From contig NZ_JAOTPO010000016.1 in NCBI RefSeq assembly GCF_029028005.1, positions 33,161 to 97,160 on the forward strand: 64,000 bases of DNA, given 5' to 3'. Of this stretch, positions 44,625 through 53,778 are shown one piece after another (within the stretch, counting starts at the first letter, position 1; each line of letters opens with the position of its first letter). The translations under genes were made by a program, and so were the position numbers. Source of the stretch: Alkalihalobacterium chitinilyticum (GTDB lineage Bacteria > Bacillota > Bacilli > Bacillales > Bacillaceae_F). The notes under the pieces were generated by a model. The model saw only the letters and a program-made list of their open reading frames with translations, searched no databases and was not told the origin of the DNA.

Positions 44625-44968
44625 CGAATACCAACTCCCCTGTATAAGAGTCCTACACGCGCTAGGATGCGTCTGGCTCTCGGGGCCAGTGTAGGAAGTC
44701 CGTTACTGCCATAATCAAGTGAGAACTTACTGATGTTGAAGGACTTGATGTTCCCGAGGATGTCGGTTGATTCATCGAGCGTGAGCCAAAACTCTACTTG
44801 AGCACATGCGGCCTGCCTAGCAACCTCTCCTTCTCGGAGTCGGTTCTTTGTAGCATAATCGAGGAACTCACTTGCTCTTAATAGCAATCGGTTGATGTCA
44901 CTCGGAAAGTCAGCATCGGTTAGTTCCAGGTATTCTTTTAAATCTTCAAGCGTTGCGTAGCTGTTCAA
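44621..44968 (-). CDS. Head-tail connector protein (gp6-like)
   Basis: The 115-residue protein (YATLEDLKEYLELTDADFPSDINRLLLRASEFLDYATKNRLREGEVARQAACAQVEFWL) matches phage head-tail connector proteins. It is four nucleotides after the upstream Ig-like gene. Confidence 0.82.
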   Translation of the reverse strand: MNSYATLEDLKEYLELTDADFPSDINRLLLRASEFLDYATKNRLREGEVARQAACAQVEFWLTLDESTDILGNIKSFNISKFSLDYGSNGLPTLAPRARRILARVGLLYRGVGIR

Positions 44969-44971
44969 TGC

Positions 44972-45259
44972 CTACACCCCCTGCGTCCATTCTCGAAGGA
45001 GTGGCCGGCGGCCCGTAAGCCACTTGCCTTCAAACACTCCTGAGAATTCGTAGTAGTAAGGTGTGGCGCCTTCTGGAACAACGTAGTCATATTGGAATAC
45101 TCCAACACCTTGCTGCTCCAGATCCGCTTGAGGAACCGTGAGAATAGCCCGTTTACGTTCGTCGTATATGGTTAACGTTACTTCTTGTACGTCGTAACGG
45201 AAGCCACTTTCGTTGGAAAATTCCACCCGCAATGTTGCGGTATTGCCTATTAGCGCCAT
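44972..45259 (-). CDS. Small Ig-like capsid-region protein
   Basis: The 95-residue protein (GNTATLRVEFSNESGFRYDVQEVTLTIYDERKRAILTVPQADLEQQGVGVFQYDYVVPEGATPYYYEFSGVF) is predicted all-beta, like an Ig-type or BNR-like decoration domain. It lies between the giant repeat protein and the connector gene, so it may be a head decoration or a base for the giant protein. GGAGGTGAGAAC precedes the ATG. Confidence 0.55.
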   Translation of the reverse strand: MALIGNTATLRVEFSNESGFRYDVQEVTLTIYDERKRAILTVPQADLEQQGVGVFQYDYVVPEGATPYYYEFSGVFEGKWLTGRRPLLREWTQGV

Positions 45260-45273
45260 GTTCTCACCTCCGG

Positions 45274-48200
45274 CTATTTAAAGTTACTGGTTAATGTTAG
45301 CGTGATTTCAGAGTCATGAAGAACAATTCTCGCTTCTTCTACACTTAGTTTCACGTTAGTTTCGACTTCAGATAAGGTAACGAGTGGAATAGCTCCTCTA
45401 CGCGCCTCTACGACGCTGGAGTGCATTCTGCTTACATAACTCGCAACTGTTCTGACTGATTGGCCGTCGTTCTCCCTAGTAACTGCGTAAGTATGAAACG
45501 CCTTAACGTGAGAATGGACGGTTGCTTCTCGTTTCGCTTCGGAAACAGAGCCGCTGTCTATTGGCTTTACATGCGTCTCTACTGCTGTCACGCGTTCAGC
45601 AACTCTTGTAGAAGTAGTTGTGACATTCGCGACGTAATTAGTGACGTCTTTATTTGCCCTTACAATTCTACTATTACTGCTGTATATCGGCTTACTCACA
45701 GTAGTCACAACAAAAGTTTTAGATTTTGAGCTAATTGTTTCTGTTGTTACACTGGAATACACTTTCTCGACGTGTGAGACGCCCTCTGCGGTGCGCTTTA
45801 CAGCTACCTCAGCTGTAGAGGCAATAGGAGCCATATGTGACGCTACAACGGCTGTCGTGCGCTTCACTGGTTCTGTCACAACGGATGTTGTAATCAATGT
45901 CAGCTGTGATGTCACTACTTGTGTTGTACGTTTCGATGGCTCTGCTGTCACATGATGTGTAATAGGACGCATGTAAGAGTTCGCAATACGTTCCAGCGTC
46001 GACTTCTCCCCGAAAGCGCTGCTTCCTATCTCTTTGGCGTATGAGACAGTTTCTACTGACTTTATCTTGCTGACAGAAACAGTAGTCATTATCTTCGCGA
46101 CGTGTGTACTTGCTATTGCTACTGCCTGCCTCACGTTCCCCTGGACGATTGGAGAAACATGGCTGTTAACATGAGCGGATGCTTTTCTTGCGGCGGATCC
46201 GTTACTTGCTATTTCAGCAGCGTAGGAGACGGCTTCTAACGACTGTTTCTTACTCATCACAGCTGATGACATGATTGATGTCACTCGTGATGTCACAGCA
46301 ACTGTCACTCGCTGTACTGTTTCTGTTGTCACTCCTTGCGTCACTGGAGACATAAAGGATGATGCAACTCTTGTTACAGCACGTTCCGTAACGGCTTCTG
46401 AAGATGATTGGAGCGGCTGCATGTAAGAAGATATGTCGAACTCTTCTTTCGTCTCTCTGAACGCCTTAGAAGTGATAGGAGAAACATAAGAGGTTACTCT
46501 TACAACCTCGTTGCGAATTTCAGGCATGATAGGGTCGTAAATCAGCGTGTAGACGCCGTTTTCATCTGGCTCTTCATCAACAAAGATGCTGCCATCCATG
46601 TTAATAGCCGGACGCATGGCTACAGACCCGAAGTTTGGATAGAGCTGTCCGTGCCATTCATCTCTGAATGAGTTTGTGGCATAGAAGCGGATCCGTCTTT
46701 CGCCGTCAAACAAGTCAGGAGTACGGAAGTACCATCCTGTCGGCTCAAACGTGAACCTAGTCACGCCAGACGTATCAGTGTCAATCGCTTCCTGTGTTGG
46801 GTACGCATAACGGATAAGCGAATGGACGTCTTCTGGGAGCGGCGCCCCTTCCTCTATGTCAGCTGTTAAGCCAGCTTCTGCTTGGGATAAGAAGAAGACT
46901 CTGTCGCTTGTTGTGTACGTTCCTTCCGTCCCTGCAGCGTGTGTTTCTACTTCTGTTGCGAGTAAGTTACTCTCGAAGCGACTGCCAAAGCCAGCCATGA
47001 AACCTGGTTCTGTGTGGTACGGATTATGATGGACAGCTTCTGGTGTAACGCCAGCGTTTAACGCAGTTTTGCGATTCAACCATTGACGCATATGAGAGTT
47101 TTGCCAGTCTTCTCGTCCATGACGGTTCACGCCAGTGCCTGAGTTCTTATCGCCGTCAGCAGCTCCTGAGAACGGCTTGAAGCTTAGAGCATGACGAGCA
47201 AGTAGCATCGTTGCTCCCGTAGGTGCTCCTGGATGGTTCTGAGAAACAACTATCCATTCGATTGAGCGGCCATTGTAGCGTGTATTTGTGTCTTTGATTA
47301 CCGTACCCAAAGGAAGATCAGCAATCTTATGTCCTCTGGCACGAAGCAGGAAGGCGTGTACGTCACTATGGATAGCACTTACTCTGTTTGTAGCAACAGA
47401 AGTCTTTACAACGCTACTGACGTTGTCTGTGCCAATGCTGTCTACAGAAGTAGTTACATTGCTAACACGTTGTATGTGACGTTGTGCGTGTGTTTTTATT
47501 GATGTCACTTTTGATGTAACTGTTACTGTCACTCGTGATGTCGCTATTTCAGCGGATGATACAATCGGTCCTGCGCGTGTCTCTACGTGCCTCACGGCAA
47601 TTGCAGAAGCAAGTTTAGCACTCGATTCAATCGGTTTCATGTAGCTGACGCTTTCAGACGTCTGTGTAACGCCTAAAACGGCAGATGAGTAGATAGGAGA
47701 CATATAAAATGATGCCGAAGCTACACGTTTCCTCTGTGTAGTCAAGGAAAGGGTAATGCTATTTAGAAAAGAACTGACAACTACTTCTCTAATTGTAGGC
47801 TCTGGTCCTAAGTTAAGTTTTTCTATAGTAACATAACCGTGAGATTCTCCAATAGCCTCTTCATTGTCTTGGTCTGTACCAGCATTATAAGAGCCAGCAC
47901 CTCCACCAGAAAGAGTAGTGACATCTGTAGTCCCTTGAGTTACTTGGCCGTGCCCACCTGTGTATCCACCACCCCCTCCAGCGCCACAGTGCCGAAAGTT
48001 GTTAGCGACGGCATATCTAGCAGCTCCGCCTCCACCAAATCCACCTTCAGTAGAGTTAGTGAGCGTCGAATGACCACCCTCACCGCCACCTATAAATCTA
48101 ACACCACCAAGGCTGGCTCCGTCTCCTAGGAATCCTCCACCACCACCGGTAAAACGAGTGTCACTACCAGATACATTTCCACCTCTACCTATTGATGCGG

Positions 48201-48597
48201 TTCCTATCCTGGCTTCTTCAGTAATCGTAGCGTCAGAACGGAGTTCTCTACGGTCTAAATTTCCTCCACCACCGCCACCGCCAGCTACAATGAGTGGGGT
48301 GTTATCTAGTGTAGCGACGAACGTACCTCCGCCACCACCATAATAATGAAGTCGGGTACTGACATTAAGTTGAAAAAAACCTGAGACACCTTCTTGTCCA
48401 ACAAGTATTTTCAAGTCTTCTCCTTCGACTAGGTCAAATACACCGGACATCTTTGCGCCTCTACCTCCCCAGAAACCAGCACCTTTTGCTCCTACAGCTG
48501 TTATACGATAACTTCCTGTTTCAGGAACTGTCCACTGCTGGACTACTCCCGTATGCCCCGTATGTGTATTAGTAAAAAGTGTTGCCAACTCACTCAC
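45274..48597 (-). CDS. Giant glycine-rich, repeat-containing protein with inserted DUF6273 domain (head fibre candidate)
   Basis: The 1107-residue protein has three kinds of sequence. Residues about 1-265 are glycine-rich (GVVQQWTVPETGSYRITAVGAKGAGFWGGRGAKM; GGGGGTFVATLDNTPLIVAGGGGGGG), like tail-fibre and ALK-type glycine-rich domains. About 270-415 and 700-1065 consist of ~20-24-residue degenerate repeats of the type RVxxVTSYVSPIxSxA. Between them, about 420-690, sits a DUF6273 domain (HKIADLPLGTVIKDTNTRYNGRSIEWIVVSQNHPG...). Unusually for a fibre-like protein, the gene lies in the head gene cluster, between a capsid accessory protein and the connector. I infer a capsid-surface fibre. Confidence 0.6.
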   Translation of the reverse strand: MSELATLFTNTHTGHTGVVQQWTVPETGSYRITAVGAKGAGFWGGRGAKMSGVFDLVEGEDLKILVGQEGVSGFFQLNVSTRLHYYGGGGGTFVATLDNTPLIVAGGGGGGGNLDRRELRSDATITEEARIGTASIGRGGNVSGSDTRFTGGGGGFLGDGASLGGVRFIGGGEGGHSTLTNSTEGGFGGGGAARYAVANNFRHCGAGGGGGYTGGHGQVTQGTTDVTTLSGGGAGSYNAGTDQDNEEAIGESHGYVTIEKLNLGPEPTIREVVVSSFLNSITLSLTTQRKRVASASFYMSPIYSSAVLGVTQTSESVSYMKPIESSAKLASAIAVRHVETRAGPIVSSAEIATSRVTVTVTSKVTSIKTHAQRHIQRVSNVTTSVDSIGTDNVSSVVKTSVATNRVSAIHSDVHAFLLRARGHKIADLPLGTVIKDTNTRYNGRSIEWIVVSQNHPGAPTGATMLLARHALSFKPFSGAADGDKNSGTGVNRHGREDWQNSHMRQWLNRKTALNAGVTPEAVHHNPYHTEPGFMAGFGSRFESNLLATEVETHAAGTEGTYTTSDRVFFLSQAEAGLTADIEEGAPLPEDVHSLIRYAYPTQEAIDTDTSGVTRFTFEPTGWYFRTPDLFDGERRIRFYATNSFRDEWHGQLYPNFGSVAMRPAINMDGSIFVDEEPDENGVYTLIYDPIMPEIRNEVVRVTSYVSPITSKAFRETKEEFDISSYMQPLQSSSEAVTERAVTRVASSFMSPVTQGVTTETVQRVTVAVTSRVTSIMSSAVMSKKQSLEAVSYAAEIASNGSAARKASAHVNSHVSPIVQGNVRQAVAIASTHVAKIMTTVSVSKIKSVETVSYAKEIGSSAFGEKSTLERIANSYMRPITHHVTAEPSKRTTQVVTSQLTLITTSVVTEPVKRTTAVVASHMAPIASTAEVAVKRTAEGVSHVEKVYSSVTTETISSKSKTFVVTTVSKPIYSSNSRIVRANKDVTNYVANVTTTSTRVAERVTAVETHVKPIDSGSVSEAKREATVHSHVKAFHTYAVTRENDGQSVRTVASYVSRMHSSVVEARRGAIPLVTLSEVETNVKLSVEEARIVLHDSEITLTLTSNFK

Positions 48598-48623
48598 CTC
48601 CCTTTATTAAACAAAGGGGTGAG

Positions 48624-48983
48624 TTATGCACCCACCCTAGGAACTTCGATTCTATGACGCACTGTGATTTGGTCTTCCGTTGTTGCCATTTCAAACAGTG
48701 CAAAGTCTGTTACAGGAGCTAGAGCGTCTCCTCCGCTCGCCTGGCCAAAGATAACAGAGCTGTTAAACTTCTGAGGAAGAGAGATTTCAGCGTCGTCTCC
48801 TTTTAGAACGATACTCAATTCAAGCGTCTGAGCGTCTGGAGCGTGTGTCCAGCTTACACGAGGGTCATCTGTACTTAAACGAACCACAGGGTTTCCTGCG
48901 TCGTCTCGCAGCTCAATAAACTTCCATGAGTTCTCCATGTGTGTACGGATATTCTGGTATCCAGCTAAAGTAATTTCTTGCAT
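48624..48983 (-). CDS. Capsid-region accessory protein
   Basis: The 119-residue protein (EITLAGYQNIRTHMENSWKFIELRDDAGNPVVRLSTDDPRVSWTHAPDAQTLELSIVLKGDDAEISLPQKF) is predicted mostly beta. It follows the capsid gene and may be a decoration or stabilising protein. I do not recognise the family. Confidence 0.55.
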   Translation of the reverse strand: MQEITLAGYQNIRTHMENSWKFIELRDDAGNPVVRLSTDDPRVSWTHAPDAQTLELSIVLKGDDAEISLPQKFNSSVIFGQASGGDALAPVTDFALFEMATTEDQITVRHRIEVPRVGA

Positions 48984-49001
48984 GGTTAGTACCTCCTAGG
49001 T

Positions 49002-49130
49002 TTACTCTGATTTTTTAGGCTTTTTAGGAGCTTTAGAAGCTGCTTTTGTACTCTGGCTTACAGCTTCTTTTGACTTCACATCTTTAGAAGCTTCCTGAGC
49101 ACGTTTTTTCTTATGACGTTGCAATAACAT
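49002..49130 (-). CDS. 42-residue lysine-rich peptide
   Basis: A short frame encodes MLLQRHKKKRAQEASKDVKS and continues lysine/alanine/serine-rich to KKPKKSE. AAGGAGG is 8 nt before the ATG, and it fills the gap between the capsid gene and the next protein with normal phage spacing. The highly basic, disordered sequence suggests DNA or capsid interior binding. Such short basic ORFs near capsid genes are common in phages but rarely annotated. Confidence 0.6.
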   Translation of the reverse strand: MLLQRHKKKRAQEASKDVKSKEAVSQSTKAASKAPKKPKKSE

Positions 49131-49183
49131 CGTTTATTCCTCCTTTAGAGCTTCAGAGGGGCTTAGAATGCGCCCCTCTTTCA

Positions 49184-50008
49184 CTAAGCTTTAGATACAA
49201 CACGGATTACTTTGCTGTCATCGGATAAATGAGCAATACAGTGTTGATCTGCAGAGATAGCCGTTGTTTTCGCTAGGATGTCTCTATCAGTCTCAAGTTC
49301 TACACTTTTCTTTAGGTAGATTGTTAGAGCCCCTGTTTTTACGATGATATTTTCGAATTTACCAGCAACGGCTTCGATCTTACGAGAGACCATTACTTGG
49401 CACTCACCTAGCATTCCAATAACTCCAGGCATTAACGGTTGGATACCGTAGTCAACCATTACTCGAGGTGATAAGAAGTTCTCATCAGCACGTACTTCTC
49501 TTGCTTGGGAAGGTGCGATAAAGATAAGTTTTGCTTCTTCCTCTTCGTCATTGAACTTATCAGTTGCATCTAGAATTAAAGATTCAGAGATTGCTTCCGT
49601 TCCGTCACCAACAAACAATGTAGCGCCTTTCAAAGCTGCTAAACAAGAATTGTCTACTCCAGCTGCAATAGATTTTTTAATTTGGTCTTTCGCATTCCCT
49701 ACTGGATCACCATAGCCAGATAAGACTGACTCATCCGTAAGCTCTACAGCTTTACCGAATTTAACAATCTTAGCCTCGTCTGTTTCTGTTTCCATTTTAG
49801 TAAGATCGATTGCTTCGCCCTCTGCCACAACTTCGGCATCGCCAATGTACTTGTATGCAGGAACCGTAATGGTATTACCAGGCTGTCCAACTAATGTGTC
49901 ATCAAGATTTGCAAGGGGAGCAAATCGAATAGCAGCTGGAAGCTCTGCAGCAATCATATCTGCCATTACTTCGGGATTTATTAAGTCTTGGATTTTTGTT
50001 ACACTCAT
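49184..50008 (-). CDS. Major capsid protein (N4-gp56 type)
   Basis: The 274-residue protein (SVTKIQDLINPEVMADMIAAELPAAIRFAPLANLDDTLVGQPGNTITVPAYKYIGDAEVVAEGEAIDLTKMETETDEAKIVKFGKAVELTDESVLS) matches the N4-gp56 group of HK97-fold capsid proteins. Length is normal and no protease-cleaved delta domain is evident, in keeping with a separate scaffold gene just upstream. Confidence 0.9.
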   Translation of the reverse strand: MSVTKIQDLINPEVMADMIAAELPAAIRFAPLANLDDTLVGQPGNTITVPAYKYIGDAEVVAEGEAIDLTKMETETDEAKIVKFGKAVELTDESVLSGYGDPVGNAKDQIKKSIAAGVDNSCLAALKGATLFVGDGTEAISESLILDATDKFNDEEEEAKLIFIAPSQAREVRADENFLSPRVMVDYGIQPLMPGVIGMLGECQVMVSRKIEAVAGKFENIIVKTGALTIYLKKSVELETDRDILAKTTAISADQHCIAHLSDDSKVIRVVSKA

Positions 50009-50032
50009 GGTTCATTCCTCCTGGGATCGTTG

Positions 50033-50650
50033 TTATTTTGTTGTGAAACTTCGGTAGAGTTCGGGGTTAGTGTTATAGAGGTTTACTTTCTCCTTGTAGC
50101 TAAGAGCATTAAATTGCTCAAGCGTCATTCCCTTGTTGCTTCCTTTGGAGAAATCGGATCCACCTTTGGAAACTTCCGGCTTTGATACAAGCTCAGGGAA
50201 ATCAGTGACGATCGCTTTAATAGCCATCTTCACGCCTTTTTCATATACTTCGCCTTCTTCAGTAACCAACTCTGGAACTTCTAAGTCAGCAAGCTTTAGA
50301 ACGTAGTTAAGTTTCTTTGCCTCGATGCCAAGGGCCAGCGCTTGCACCTTCGCTTCCGCAAGAACCAACTTCTCACTTGCTTTCAAAGAGGATTCAGTAG
50401 CTTTCTTTTCTGCCTCTTCCTTTTCATGCCTTACACGCTCCAACTCATCCATGTTGGCTTTCTTACGTTCTTCCTCCAGCGCTTTTTCCCACTGCTTACG
50501 CTCTCTAGCCAATCGTTTCGTAATGATGTCATCCAGATCTTGTTGTGAAAACTGCTTCTCGTCCTGGGTGTCATTCTGTTGATTGTCTAAAGCTGGGTCT
50601 TGCTTATCATCAACTGCTGGATTGTTTACGTTTGTGTTCACGTCTGTCAT
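50033..50650 (-). CDS. Scaffolding protein (DUF4355)
   Basis: The 205-residue, highly charged helical protein (KQFSQQDLDDIITKRLARERKQWEKALEEERKKANMDELERVRHEKEEAEKKATE) is a DUF4355 scaffold that templates capsid assembly and leaves before packaging. It precedes the capsid gene by 24 nt. The frames on the other strand are shadows. Confidence 0.88.
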   Translation of the reverse strand: MTDVNTNVNNPAVDDKQDPALDNQQNDTQDEKQFSQQDLDDIITKRLARERKQWEKALEEERKKANMDELERVRHEKEEAEKKATESSLKASEKLVLAEAKVQALALGIEAKKLNYVLKLADLEVPELVTEEGEVYEKGVKMAIKAIVTDFPELVSKPEVSKGGSDFSKGSNKGMTLEQFNALSYKEKVNLYNTNPELYRSFTTK

Positions 50651-51082
50651 ATATAACTACCTCCAAGTTTAACGTCCTTGTGGACAGCCTTAGCAGCAGT
50701 TTAGAGTCATGAGCTAGTATCGGACATTATCCTCAATCCCTTGTGTACCAAGGGATAAAGAGCTATTAAGCAAAGGCGGTATAGTAAGCGACTTCACTTT
50801 ATGCGCTAGCAAGTCACATCTCACTACCAATCTGTTCTAATCTTTAGAGGATATATCCAAAAAAGCATAGCTGAACGGTTTGACATTGCCCTATTTAATA
50901 AAGCTAAGTAAGGTTTGAACGCGCCACCCCTTGTGTACCAACGGATTCAGCGATTTTAGCAAAGGCGGTATAGTAAGCAAGCTTTTCTATCCTCAACGGG
51001 CACTCGAGTGCCCATTTACTGCAATAAGTTTGTGTAACCTTACATAAGTGGGCATTTAGTGCCCGTTTGCTCACACGGTTAA
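50651..51082. repeat. Portal-scaffold gap with a ~55-bp direct repeat and two GGGCACT hairpins
   Basis: Two copies of CCTTGTGTACCAAnGGAT, AGCnATTnnAGCAAAGGCGG and TATAGTAAGC start at about 50,738 and 50,929. After the portal stop, GGGCACTCGAGTGCCC (51,000) and GGGCATTTAGTGCCC (51,050) form two hairpins. No coding frame is convincing. Most related phages have a minor head (MuF/SPP1 gp7-like) gene here; it is missing. Confidence 0.65.
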
Positions 51083-52522
51083 CTAACTCCTTGCAAACTC
51101 TTGTAAAATACCATCTACCTCGTTTTGAATTCGGTCTTCACTCCAAGTCGGATGCAGCATCTTCACTCTGGTATAAACCGTTGAGGATTGAGCTTTAAAG
51201 AGCATATCGACAGTTTTAGCAGTCGTCTCTAAATCTGTGTGAACTGGAGAAAAGGTAACAGTTGGTCTATAGACCGTAATCTTTCCACCCAGTTTGTTGT
51301 TGTAGATTTGCTGAGCCACTGTGAGAATGTCCTCAATCGCTGCACGCCAGAAGTTTGCTTTTTTCTCCCTTGTCACCATCGTCTTGCGCTCACGTATGTT
51401 CAGCGCTGTTCCACTCTCAGCTCTTCCTTCGATTTTTAAACCAAAGGACTGAGGAGAATAACCAGCGTGTGTGATGATGCGATCCAGCAACTCTAGCGCC
51501 GTCTGTCTGTGCTCGTTGGTACGAATATCAAACTGGTTCATGGTTATGCCGACTTTCTCCATCGACGTTGGGTCAATATCCAAAGTGGAGTAGACTTCTC
51601 GTTCTGCATCGAACACGCCGCCGTGCTGAGTAGGCATTAACCATTCTTCTGGCACAATGATGCGTGCTTTGGATAAGTTGATGTCTCGCATCCAAGAACT
51701 GTAGGTAGCGTCTAGCGAATCCATAAGCCCTTCTGTCCCTGCGAAATCTGATTGACCGATGCTTACTCCTCGAAACATTCGGTTAGGTTTCATATTAGGA
51801 ATGTAGCGGCAGCATAAGGAGTCAATCCCAGTAACGATTTCATCTGGCAGCCCCTGCGTTTCCGGAAGGAAGTTCAGAGCAATTCTTTTTCCTAACAAAT
51901 CCTCAGACCCTCTGTAAAGGCTGTTATAGATGTGACCTGGTGTATGTTGCTCCAGAAGCCGATACACAACGTTATCGTCCTCTCTGATCGTCATCCAGAA
52001 AGTTACGCTGGTTAAAATACCAAACTTAAACTCTGGTATAGCTGTATCCGCTTGAGCAACGCTGATAATTGGAAATGGAGATAATGACTTATCCCAGTTC
52101 ACCTTTAAGTACACACCGCCTAAAGCTGAAGCAAACTCACCCGCTTCACTTAAGAGGCTGTCTAGGTTCATTCGGTCCATCATATCCACGAGAACATCTT
52201 GAGTTGTGGTTGCGTCTTTAGCAGCCTTCTGCTCGTGTGCTTCATCAACCGACACGCTGATTGGCTTGGAGAACAATAAGTCGCTGCTTGTAGCGGCTAA
52301 ATCAGAAGCAACTGGAACTCGTAGGCGTGTAGATACTTCATCACTTACTTGGCGCGCCCAGAAACGTCCGTTTTGATTAGGGGAGAAAGGTTTCTTAGAG
52401 TAGTAGTTTGCGAGGCGTTGTGCGTCGCCACTGTATAAAGCAGCGTGCTCTTCAAACTTGTCGTAGATTTCGGCCCATTCTTTTGGAGGCCATTGTTGAT
52501 TCTCTTCATACTGTTTAGGCAA
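51083..52522 (-). CDS. Phage portal protein
   Basis: The 479-residue protein (PPKEWAEIYDKFEEHAALYSGDAQRLANYYSKKPFSPNQNGRFWARQVSDEVSTRLRVPVASDLAATSSDLLFSKPISVSV) matches SPP1 gp6-like portal proteins; the C-terminal region (RAESGTALNIRERKTMVTREKKANFWRAAIEDILTVAQQIYNNK) is typical. The dodecameric ring sits at one vertex and drives packaging with the terminase. Confidence 0.9.
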   Translation of the reverse strand: MPKQYEENQQWPPKEWAEIYDKFEEHAALYSGDAQRLANYYSKKPFSPNQNGRFWARQVSDEVSTRLRVPVASDLAATSSDLLFSKPISVSVDEAHEQKAAKDATTTQDVLVDMMDRMNLDSLLSEAGEFASALGGVYLKVNWDKSLSPFPIISVAQADTAIPEFKFGILTSVTFWMTIREDDNVVYRLLEQHTPGHIYNSLYRGSEDLLGKRIALNFLPETQGLPDEIVTGIDSLCCRYIPNMKPNRMFRGVSIGQSDFAGTEGLMDSLDATYSSWMRDINLSKARIIVPEEWLMPTQHGGVFDAEREVYSTLDIDPTSMEKVGITMNQFDIRTNEHRQTALELLDRIITHAGYSPQSFGLKIEGRAESGTALNIRERKTMVTREKKANFWRAAIEDILTVAQQIYNNKLGGKITVYRPTVTFSPVHTDLETTAKTVDMLFKAQSSTVYTRVKMLHPTWSEDRIQNEVDGILQEFARS

Positions 52523-52539
52523 GGTATCACCTCCTCAAT

Positions 52540-53778
52540 CTAAGTGATGTTAGCGGTGTAAATGGCATAGCGTAAGGCATCTACACAACCATCGTTTTGT
52601 TTTAGAACTGCATCCTCTTGTCCATCTATCCAAGAGTAACTTTGCATTTCTTTAATGGTGTTTTTACAACTCTTGTGGATGTGTAAGCGATTCTGAGCAA
52701 TTAAGTTTTGAACGGAAGCTATTCCTTCAACGACATTCTTTTTGGCCTTCACAACGCCTCTTACTTTGTCCTTGTATAGTTGTGCAATAAAGTGAGTCGC
52801 AGCAGAGTCTACATAGGCGCGATTGATGCTACGGTAGGTCTTCTGATGTTTTTGGAAGAAGTTCTGGAAGTCAATAGAGTATTCAGAAGGACTTTTCTGT
52901 CGGCCACTTTCACGGCCAGAGTGGTAGTATTCATCGAGGACATAGACCTTTTTACTTCTGCCTATTCCGAGGAGGAGGAATACAGTGGAGTTTTGTGTTC
53001 CATAGTCAGCGCCGATCAGCGTTTCTACGATTGGTTCATCGATGGAGCTAACAGTCATGCTCTCAACATCAAATGCATCATAGACTAGACCTTCCGCCAG
53101 GACGAATTCTCCGTCGATGTAACGCTTTTTAAAAACGCCGGAGTACATATTTCGTAACCTGTTCTTTGCTTTGTCTGCGAGGGAGTTGTTATCGTCCATC
53201 GTGAAACGGATAACGAGTGCATTCTTTTCTTTTGCCTTGTCGATGATGTCTGTTTTAAACCAATGGAGCGGCGAGCCTGGGTTTAAGTTCATGAAATACT
53301 TCGCGCCATTTACAGAGCAGCGACCAAAGGCTTGTTCTACGAAGGAACGGGGCATAAGCACAACTTCGTCTAAGTAGGCTCCTGCAGCGGTTAGTCCCTG
53401 GAGCGGCTCAAAAGAACGTTCGTTGACGCCTCCGAAGAGGTAGTAGCGATGCATGCCGATAAGTAGCAGTCCTTCGCCGACTTTGTATTCATAATCAATG
53501 CCTAGCGTGTTTAGCATCTCAATCATTGGCATTAGGACGTTTCGTTTTAAGGCACTTGCGCTTCTTCCTGCGAGGATGAAGTTCTGCGATTCAGGGAAGC
53601 TTTTAAGCGACCAGAAAACAAACGAGAGGATCATGGAGATGGTCTTACCTGACCGGATGGCTCCGTAGGCAACAATCATATGTTTATCTTTGTGAGGCGA
53701 TTCATCGGTCCACCAGCTAAGCACTTGCTTCTGCTTATTTGAGAATGGCTTAAACTGAAAACCTTCACTATTGCTCAT
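52540..53778 (-). CDS. terL: Terminase large subunit
   Basis: The packaging motor has the ATPase Walker A in VAYGAIRSGKTISMIL, Walker B in AAGAYLDEVVLM, and a nuclease with the catalytic aspartates in LIGADYGTQNSTVF and AYVDSAATHF. From MSNSEGFQFKPF it has 412 residues; GAGGAAG precedes that ATG, and an ATG four codons upstream is less well placed. It overlaps the small-subunit gene. Confidence 0.93.
   Translation of the reverse strand: MSNSEGFQFKPFSNKQKQVLSWWTDESPHKDKHMIVAYGAIRSGKTISMILSFVFWSLKSFPESQNFILAGRSASALKRNVLMPMIEMLNTLGIDYEYKVGEGLLLIGMHRYYLFGGVNERSFEPLQGLTAAGAYLDEVVLMPRSFVEQAFGRCSVNGAKYFMNLNPGSPLHWFKTDIIDKAKEKNALVIRFTMDDNNSLADKAKNRLRNMYSGVFKKRYIDGEFVLAEGLVYDAFDVESMTVSSIDEPIVETLIGADYGTQNSTVFLLLGIGRSKKVYVLDEYYHSGRESGRQKSPSEYSIDFQNFFQKHQKTYRSINRAYVDSAATHFIAQLYKDKVRGVVKAKKNVVEGIASVQNLIAQNRLHIHKSCKNTIKEMQSYSWIDGQEDAVLKQNDGCVDALRYAIYTANIT

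Noticed and set aside
45460..48343. Several plus-strand frames opposite the giant repeat protein
   Set aside because: Shadows; none has a ribosome site or recognisable domains.
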